From contig QHYF01000070.1 of the NCBI GenBank assembly GCA_003224075.1, positions 1 through 17,684 of the forward strand: DNA of 17,684 nt, in the 5' to 3' direction. This document shows, piece by piece, positions 12,761 through 17,684 of the stretch. The notes beneath the pieces are model-generated. The model made no database searches. It was not told where the DNA came from and was given only the letters and a program-made list of their open reading frames with translations. Within the stretch, counting starts at the first letter, position 1, and each line of letters begins with the position of its first letter. The position numbers and the translations under genes were made by a program. Source of the DNA: Acidobacteriota bacterium. GTDB taxonomy: Bacteria > Acidobacteriota > Terriglobia > Acidiferrales > UBA7541.

Positions 12761-13630
12761 ATGAACATACAATCGATGCTAGGTCTTCGCAAAGCCAAGC
12801 GCCGTTCCTCGCCCCTCGAGGGACTGCCCGCCTTCCGCGCGCAACACGCGGAAACTGATTTGCACCAGATTGCCCGGCGCGAGTGGTGGCTTTGGCTGTC
12901 TGCGCTTTTTGTGACCACTCTTTCGGCGCTCGCCTTCTTGCTCACCTCATTCCGCTCTCTTTTCCTCCACAGCAATCACTTTTACGAGATCCATTCCGAC
13001 CAGGCTCGTTGGGGAATCCTGTGCCTGCTTCTCCTGTTCAATGGCTGGCTGCTCTACCGGCAACGCTTCTTCCGCCGTCAGCGGAGGCAGCTGACCCATC
13101 AAGACGATTCACCGGAAGCCAGTAGCAACGAAATCTTTGACCCCTCCGGCGTGGACCCGGTCACAGGCTTGTACACTCGAGCCTTCGTTGAGCAACAGCT
13201 CGGCAAAGAGATAGCCCGCGCGCGGCGGCAGAACACATCGCTGAGTATTGCCACGATTCATCTGGATGATTTCGCGCAACTGAATGAACGTTACGGCTTA
13301 TCCGCGATGGACCAGGCGTTGAAAGAGCTCGCTCGGCGCTTAAGGAAGGCGTGTCGCGGCTCCGATTTCGCGGTGCGCCTGGCAAGCGACGATTTCCTGC
13401 TGGTGCTGCCGGAATGCGCTTTGTGTGAAGTCAAGTTGATTTTGAACCGGCTTGGTTCTCTGGAAATGGTCTGCTCCGGCCGGAAGGTGGTCCTCACCTA
13501 CACGACAGGATGGGTGGACTACCAAGCTGGCGACATGCCCTCGGATTTGCTCAAGCGCACCGCTCAGATCCTTCACCTTTACGACAGCGCAGCCAAAGAC
13601 AGTTTCTCGCCAACTGTCGTGCAGCGCTAG
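12761..13630 (+). CDS. Membrane protein with degenerate GGDEF domain (ASDDF)
   Basis: This 289-residue protein has two membrane helices (about 44-66 and 84-99) flanking a short periplasmic loop, a basic linker (RQRFFRRQRRQ), and a GGDEF-fold domain from VDPVTGLYTRAF (131-142). The metal-binding region reads IHLDDFAQLNERYG (166-179). The signature loop is ASDDF (208-212) instead of GGDEF, with both glycines lost. The inhibitory site RxxD is kept as RGSD (199-202), five residues before it. It therefore looks like a cyclic-di-GMP binding protein rather than a synthase. The start is the ATG at 12761; there is no clear ribosome-binding site, and a TAATTGCG pair with 10-base spacing precedes it (12727-12744). 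It is transcribed away from the secreted four-cysteine gene. Confidence 0.88.
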   Translation: MNIQSMLGLRKAKRRSSPLEGLPAFRAQHAETDLHQIARREWWLWLSALFVTTLSALAFLLTSFRSLFLHSNHFYEIHSDQARWGILCLLLLFNGWLLYRQRFFRRQRRQLTHQDDSPEASSNEIFDPSGVDPVTGLYTRAFVEQQLGKEIARARRQNTSLSIATIHLDDFAQLNERYGLSAMDQALKELARRLRKACRGSDFAVRLASDDFLLVLPECALCEVKLILNRLGSLEMVCSGRKVVLTYTTGWVDYQAGDMPSDLLKRTAQILHLYDSAAKDSFSPTVVQR

Positions 13631-14203
13631 TGTTTCGTCCCGCACCAAAAGTGAGCGGCAGCACATTCGTTCAACTGCCCTGAGCCTTGCTTTCGTGCCT
13701 CTCAAACGCGTCGGCCTCAGTCTCGCTTCTTCGAACCTGCACGGTGGATCTTCGAAGAGGAACCCATCTTTGGCCCTTTAGGATCGAATCGTTTCCCTTC
13801 TGTGAGCGTCTCCCATTTGTTTCGTTGTGTCTGTCGGGTTTTCCACGGACGGATAACGAGAGGATGACGAGGCTTATCCATGGCCGCCTCCATTCCATCT
13901 TGAGTTTACTCCCGCGTCAGCGCACTCGGGAAGAGGCTCCCCTGTGAAAAGCGGGCCCGGCATTTGTCGCAATAGCCTGCGATATGCTAGGCTCTCCCTG
14001 GTAAGAAATCGCCCGGCCAAGCGCCACGCAAGCCCTGCTGCGCACAAGTTTTCTTCCGTCCGACCCCAGACAGAGCCTCCCGTCACGGAGGAAGTCTCAT
14101 TGGGGAATCTCAGCCTGGGCGAGTCCCCCCGGTAAGTTCGGGGGCGCAGCGGAGGTTGCCCCGACCGCGCCGGGCCGCACGAAAAGAGGAGCCGAGCACG
14201 CCC
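13631..14203 (+). promoter_or_regulatory. Gene-free region with possible structured leader of mqnD
   Basis: There is no credible gene in these 573 bases. A 10-bp hairpin (CTTCTTCGAA, 13726-13735, paired with 13751-13760, one wobble) could end the upstream GGDEF transcript, though no T-run follows. An interrupted palindrome AGCCT-n10-AGGCT (13974-13993) overlaps a possible -10 TATGCT (13983-13988), but no good -35 fits. Downstream are a CCTCC/GGAGG hairpin (14076-14091) and three pairings that exclude each other: GGGGA 14102-14106 with TCCCC 14124-14128; CCCCCG 14126-14131 with CGGGGG 14139-14144; and GGGGC 14141-14145 with GCCCC 14158-14162. This could be an attenuator-like leader. I match it to no known riboswitch. 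Confidence 0.4.
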
Positions 14204-15079
14204 ATGCCTGGCCAACAAACAGCCTCGAAGACCGAGAAAGAGCCGTTCGAGATTAAGCTTGCGCACTCTCCGGATTCCGACGATGCCTTCATGTTCTATG
14301 CCCTGGCCACCCACAAGCTTTCCACACCAGGTTACAAGTACACGCATGTTCTCTCGGACATCCAGTCGCTGAACGAAGCCGCCTTGGCGGAAACGTATGA
14401 CGTCACCGCCATCAGTTTTGCTGCTTATCCTGAGTTGCGGGAAAAGTACATCCTGCTCGATTGCGGAGCCAGCTTCGGCGAGAACTATGGCCCCATTGTG
14501 GTTGCCACCGAGTCACTGAAACCACAGGAACTCGCTGGCAAGCGCATTGCCGTGCCGGGTCTGAAAACCACCGCTTACCTCACTCTCAAACTCTATGAGC
14601 CGCATTTCGAACCTGTGGTTATGCCTTTCGACAAGATCATCGACGCCGTCCAGAATGAACTGGTTGAAGCCGGTCTCCTGATCCACGAAGGACAGCTCTT
14701 CTTTCCCCAAAAAGGGTTGCACCGGGTCGTTGACCTCGGCATCTGGTGGCACGAACAGACGGGCCTGCCCCTGCCGCTGGGCGGCAATGCTGTGCGCCGC
14801 GCTCTCGGGCCCGAACTCGGCCGCCACATTTCCAAAACCATCCGCGACAGTGTTTCCTATGGTCTCGAGCACCGCGAAGAGGCCCTGAATTACGCCATGC
14901 AATTCGCCCGCGAGATGGACACCGAGCTGGCCGACAAGTTTGTCGGCATGTATGTGAACAAATGGACGCTCGGCTACGGTGAAAGAGGCAAACAAGCTGT
15001 AAAAGAACTGATTGTCCGCGGCACCAGGGCCGGTCTGCTTCCCGCCCCCCCAACCGTCGAATTCCTCGACGAAGATTGA
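14204..15079 (+). CDS. mqnD: MqnD, 1,4-dihydroxy-6-naphthoate synthase
   Basis: MqnD converts cyclic dehypoxanthine futalosine to 1,4-dihydroxy-6-naphthoate in the futalosine route to menaquinone. This 291-residue protein has the periplasmic-binding-protein-like fold and family sequence: LAHSPDSDDAFMFYAL (19-34), SDIQSLNEAAL (51-61), YDVTAISFAAYPEL (65-78), GPIVVATESL (96-105), and GLLIHEGQLFF (157-167). Its H161 lies in the conserved segment thought to hold the catalytic histidine. The start at 14204 (MPGQQ) has AGAGGAG about 12 bases upstream; a TTG at 14156 is unlikely. No other mqn gene is in the window, so the pathway is probably scattered. The presence of the gene implies a respiring bacterium that uses menaquinone. 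Confidence 0.95.
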   Translation: MPGQQTASKTEKEPFEIKLAHSPDSDDAFMFYALATHKLSTPGYKYTHVLSDIQSLNEAALAETYDVTAISFAAYPELREKYILLDCGASFGENYGPIVVATESLKPQELAGKRIAVPGLKTTAYLTLKLYEPHFEPVVMPFDKIIDAVQNELVEAGLLIHEGQLFFPQKGLHRVVDLGIWWHEQTGLPLPLGGNAVRRALGPELGRHISKTIRDSVSYGLEHREEALNYAMQFAREMDTELADKFVGMYVNKWTLGYGERGKQAVKELIVRGTRAGLLPAPPTVEFLDED

Positions 15080-15152
15080 TCCCTGCGAGTTTTCTACAAT
15101 TAGGCGATGTCGGGTTCTGTGTCGCAGGCAACACGCCACGCGGCAGCTCGCC

Positions 15153-15181
15153 TTGACGCTGTCCCGCGAATCACTTAGTGT
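15153..15181 (+). promoter_or_regulatory. Candidate promoter giving a near-leaderless ggt mRNA
   Basis: TTGACG (15153-15158), exactly 17 bases, then TAGTGT (15176-15181) fit a sigma70-type promoter. The start of transcription would fall at about 15188, some three bases before the ggt ATG at 15191. ggt has no Shine-Dalgarno sequence, in line with this. Confidence 0.45.
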
Positions 15182-15190
15182 CTTTGGTTT

Positions 15191-17002
15191 ATGATTCGAA
15201 TCCGAAGAACAATATTGGTTTCCATCTCCGTTCTGCTGGCAGCGACCCTGCCCTTTACGCCCAGCGCAAAAGGGCAAACTCCCGCAAAGCCCCGCGATGA
15301 CGCCCGGGCCGCCAAAGCGTGGCCCCAGCAGGCGGTCCGCGCCGCCCACGGAATGGTCGCCACCGACGAAGAGCTTGGCTCTCAGGCGGGAGTGGAAATC
15401 CTCAAGCGCGGTGGCAATGCGGTGGATGCGGCGGTCGCTGTGGCGTTCGCGCTCGCGGTGGTCGAACCCGCCGCGGGCAACATCGGCGGTGGCGGCTTCA
15501 TGCTGGTCCGCCTCGCCAGCGGCAAAACAACTTTCTTCGACTACCGCGAAGTGGCCCCCGGCAAAGCCACCCGCGATATGTACATCGACAAGGATGGGAA
15601 CCTCGATAAAGAAGCCTCCGTCATCGGCTATCGTTCTGTCGCGGTCCCGGGAACCGTGGCCGGTCTCGAACTGGCTCTGAAGACCTACGGCACGATGAAG
15701 CTTCCGGACGTTATGACTCCGGCGATCCGGCTCGCGGAAGGCGGCTTTCCCGTCAGCGACAAGCTGGCGCGCGAATTCGACCGGGAACGCCCGGGACTGC
15801 AGCAATTCTCCCTGAGCGCCCGTATTTTCCTGAACGCCGGCCAAATGTTTAAGGCCGGCGATTCCTTGCGCCAGCCCGAACTTGCAGCCACTCTGAAGCG
15901 CATCGCTAAAAACGGAGCTGCTGAATTCTACCGCGGCGAGACGGCGCGCATGCTCGCACAGGACATGGCGCGAATGGGCGGTCTCATCACCCTCGACGAC
16001 CTCGCGCATTACTCTCCAAAGATTCGCGAAGTGCTGCGCGCAAAATACGAAAACGGTGCGCACACCTGGGAAGTGCTGACTTCGCCGCCCCCCAGCTCCG
16101 GCGGCGTGGCCGTCATTGAAGCGCTCAACATGCTCCAAGGTGTCCCTCTAAAGGGCTGGGACGATCCGCAAAGCGTCCACATTGTCGCGGAAACCATGCG
16201 GCGCGTCTTTGCTGACCGTGCCGAGTATCTTGCTGATCCCGACTATTCCCAGGTGCCCGTGGCGGGTTTGACCGCCCCCTGCTACGCCAAGGAGCTGGCG
16301 GCAACCATTGATGCGCGACACGCCTCGACGAGCAAGCAAGTCAAGGCTGGGGCTCCTCACGCGTGCGGGATCTCGGCAAAGCATGATCCTGCGCCGCAGA
16401 CGGTGGTCAGCTTAGGCGAAGGCCCGCACACCACGCATTTCTCTGTCGTGGACGCGGCAGGAAACGCCGTGGCGAGCACCTACACGTTGAACGACAGCTA
16501 CGGTTCCCACGTGACCTGCTCCGCCGGATTTCTGCTCAATGACGAAATGGACGACTTCACCACTCAGCCGGGCGTCCCCAATGCGCTTTTCGGACTGATT
16601 CAATCCGAGGCCAACGCCATCGCTCCGGGCCACCGGCCGCTCAGCTCCATGACGCCGACGATTTTGCTCCGCGACGGTAAGCTTAGCTTTGTCACCGGTT
16701 CGCCCGGCGGGCCGACAATTATCTCCGCGACTCTGCTCAGCGTGATCAACTGGATGAAGCTGGATATGGAAGCCCAGGCAGCCATCAATGCTCCAAGATT
16801 TCATCACCAGTGGCTTCCCGACCGCATTCTCATGGAGCAACAGTTTCCTCCGGCACTGGAACAGGCGCTGAACGCAATGGGCCATGCTACCAAGCGCAGA
16901 GGTCACATTGGACTGGTGAATGCGATCGGCATCGATCCCCAAACGGGCGAGCGGCTAGGCGCTGCCGACCCGCGAGATGATGGGGCTGCGGTGGGGTATT
17001 GA
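15191..17002 (+). CDS. ggt: Gamma-glutamyltransferase (Ntn-hydrolase precursor)
   Basis: GGT cleaves or transfers the gamma-glutamyl group of glutathione and related peptides outside the cytoplasm. This 603-residue preproprotein has a signal peptide (MIRIRRTILVSISVLLAATL, cleavage near AKG/Q). The large-subunit core includes RAAHGMVATDEELGSQAG, GGNAVDAAVAVAFAL, GNIGGGGFMLVRL (97-109) and FDYREVAP with the substrate-binding Arg R119. Self-cleavage would occur before T414 in GPHTTHFSVVD, making Thr414 the N-terminal nucleophile of the small subunit. LLNDEMDDF (448-456), RPLSSMTPT (482-490) and GSPGG (503-507, oxyanion hole) complete the active site. Length and order are normal for the family, and the enzyme should be active. 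No ribosome-binding site is visible before the ATG. Confidence 0.96.
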   Translation: MIRIRRTILVSISVLLAATLPFTPSAKGQTPAKPRDDARAAKAWPQQAVRAAHGMVATDEELGSQAGVEILKRGGNAVDAAVAVAFALAVVEPAAGNIGGGGFMLVRLASGKTTFFDYREVAPGKATRDMYIDKDGNLDKEASVIGYRSVAVPGTVAGLELALKTYGTMKLPDVMTPAIRLAEGGFPVSDKLAREFDRERPGLQQFSLSARIFLNAGQMFKAGDSLRQPELAATLKRIAKNGAAEFYRGETARMLAQDMARMGGLITLDDLAHYSPKIREVLRAKYENGAHTWEVLTSPPPSSGGVAVIEALNMLQGVPLKGWDDPQSVHIVAETMRRVFADRAEYLADPDYSQVPVAGLTAPCYAKELAATIDARHASTSKQVKAGAPHACGISAKHDPAPQTVVSLGEGPHTTHFSVVDAAGNAVASTYTLNDSYGSHVTCSAGFLLNDEMDDFTTQPGVPNALFGLIQSEANAIAPGHRPLSSMTPTILLRDGKLSFVTGSPGGPTIISATLLSVINWMKLDMEAQAAINAPRFHHQWLPDRILMEQQFPPALEQALNAMGHATKRRGHIGLVNAIGIDPQTGERLGAADPRDDGAAVGY

Positions 17003-17092
17003 GAACAGAAGGAAGCAACGCAGAGATTGCAGGGGTAATTTGACTCCTGCGGTGAGATTGCCTTTCGCCGCTGCGGGAAAATCGGCACCATT

Positions 17093-17684
17093 ATGCAAAG
17101 ACTACTTTCGACGTACCTATTCGTATCGCGGAAACTGGCCCCGGAACTCCTCGGTCTGATCGCCGAGGCAGGCTTCCAGGGCCTTGAAATTTTCTGCACC
17201 CGCAGCCACTTCGAATATGCGCTGAAGCAGGAAGTGTCCGCCATGGCGAGCGCGCTGGCGGCGCACAACTTGCAGCTTGTCTCCCTGCACGCCCCGACCA
17301 GCCGCGATATGAGCGCCATGCGCGAAAGCGGCACGCCCCTTTCTATTTGCGAAGTCGAGCGCGTCCGCCGCGTCGAAGCGATGGACGAACTGAAGCGCGT
17401 CATCGACGTCGCCGATGACTTGCCCTACGCGCGCCTCATTCTGCACATGGGCGGTTCACGGGAAACCGCCGATCCGCGTAAGCGTGATGCCGCCTTCAGC
17501 TCGCTGGAGCATTTGATTTTGCACGCGCACCACGCGGGCGTGACCATTTGCGTGGAGAACACCTTGAGTGAAATGGGCGACCCCGCTTACCTGCGGGCCT
17601 TCGTCGACGAAACACGCCTGTCGGGCCTGCGTTTTAATTTCGATATCGGCCACGCTCACCTTGCAGAACTGCCCGCGGAAGAAC
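17093..17684 (+). CDS. Sugar phosphate isomerase/epimerase-like TIM barrel, 3' end outside window
   Basis: The first 197 residues of a xylose-isomerase-like (AP endonuclease 2) TIM barrel are present. Recognisable strands are GLIAEAGFQGLEIFC, LQLVSLHAPTSRDM, YARLILHMGGS, VTICVENTLSE and GLRFNFDIGHAHLAE. The His in SLHAP, the Glu in CVEN and the D-x-G-H of FDIGHAH are the usual metal ligands. The family acts on sugar phosphates, inositols or abasic DNA; the substrate cannot be read from sequence, but the pattern fits an isomerase/epimerase better than a nuclease. The ATG at 17093 follows a weak GCGGG; it lies 90 bases after ggt in the same direction, so co-transcription is possible. Confidence 0.82.
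   Translation, partial: MQRLLSTYLFVSRKLAPELLGLIAEAGFQGLEIFCTRSHFEYALKQEVSAMASALAAHNLQLVSLHAPTSRDMSAMRESGTPLSICEVERVRRVEAMDELKRVIDVADDLPYARLILHMGGSRETADPRKRDAAFSSLEHLILHAHHAGVTICVENTLSEMGDPAYLRAFVDETRLSGLRFNFDIGHAHLAELPAEE

Noticed and set aside
14513..16138. Long open frame on the minus strand, 541 codons
   Set aside because: It is antisense to both mqnD and ggt, spans their intergenic gap, and contains no recognisable motif; it is a by-product of GC-rich codon use on the other strand.
1..17684. tRNA genes, rRNA, CRISPR arrays, phage or integrase genes
   Set aside because: No T-loop GTTCGA-type tRNA pattern with an acceptor stem, no regular repeat-spacer array, and no integrase or transposase sequence was found.

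Overview
This is a gene-dense, moderately GC-rich chromosomal window of about 17.7 kb with 18 supported protein genes, two of them cut by the window edges. I see no tRNA, rRNA, CRISPR array or intact mobile element. Several features together suggest a soil-type Acidobacteriota (Terriglobia-like) genome: futalosine-pathway mqnD, a CysO/Mec/CysM cysteine locus, a secreted protein with an acidobacterial-style pilin-like C-terminus, and a repeat fragment reading 'RHCER..EEPLF' on one strand and 'RFLASLAMT' on the other. The taxon is an inference; no marker gene is present.

Layout: (1) 2-2030 (+): the end of a polysaccharide/LPS-type operon, with a GT2 C-terminus, a GT4 glycosyltransferase and a SAM methyltransferase, the first two joined by an ATGA overlap. 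It ends in a strong hairpin shared with the next, convergent operon. (2) 3863-2172 (-): a cyclic-di-GMP pair, a membrane diguanylate cyclase with intact GGDEF and I-site followed 15 bp later by a PilZ receptor. (3) 7518-4179 (-): the main metabolic locus, cysM, mec (JAMM protease), cysO (ubiquitin-like sulfur carrier), a moeZ/moeB-type activating enzyme, then a CDGSH iron-sulfur protein. This is the protein-thiocarboxylate route to cysteine: MoeZ activates and sulfurates the GlyGly end of CysO, CysM transfers the sulfur to an activated serine, and Mec releases cysteine. Two oddities stand out. CysO runs 24 residues past its GlyGly, with most of the tail encoded by repeat-like DNA, and the MoeZ rhodanese domain lacks its N-terminal part. 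(4) 7788-8231 (+): a conserved-looking unknown protein. (5) 9087-8270 (-): a DinB-fold protein overlapping a small glutaredoxin-like protein. (6) 9205-10522 (+): a receiver-only protein one base ahead of a secreted pilin-like protein. (7) 10523-10793: repeat-rich spacer with two copies of a motif resembling IS21-family ends. (8) 10794-11876 (+): a secreted HEASH protein, possibly a metallopeptidase. (9) 12544-12074 (-): a small secreted four-cysteine protein. (10) 12761-13630 (+): a membrane protein with a degenerate GGDEF domain (ASDDF) but an intact I-site. (11) 14204-15079 mqnD, 15191-17002 ggt and a truncated TIM-barrel gene from 17093 (all +).

The most promising material is the cysO-moeZ junction, the two contrasting GGDEF proteins, the receiver/pilin-like pair with a tandem repeat in its ribosome-binding region, and the IS-like repeat scar. 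Start choices, domain assignments and family comparisons come from reading the sequence only; no database search was run.
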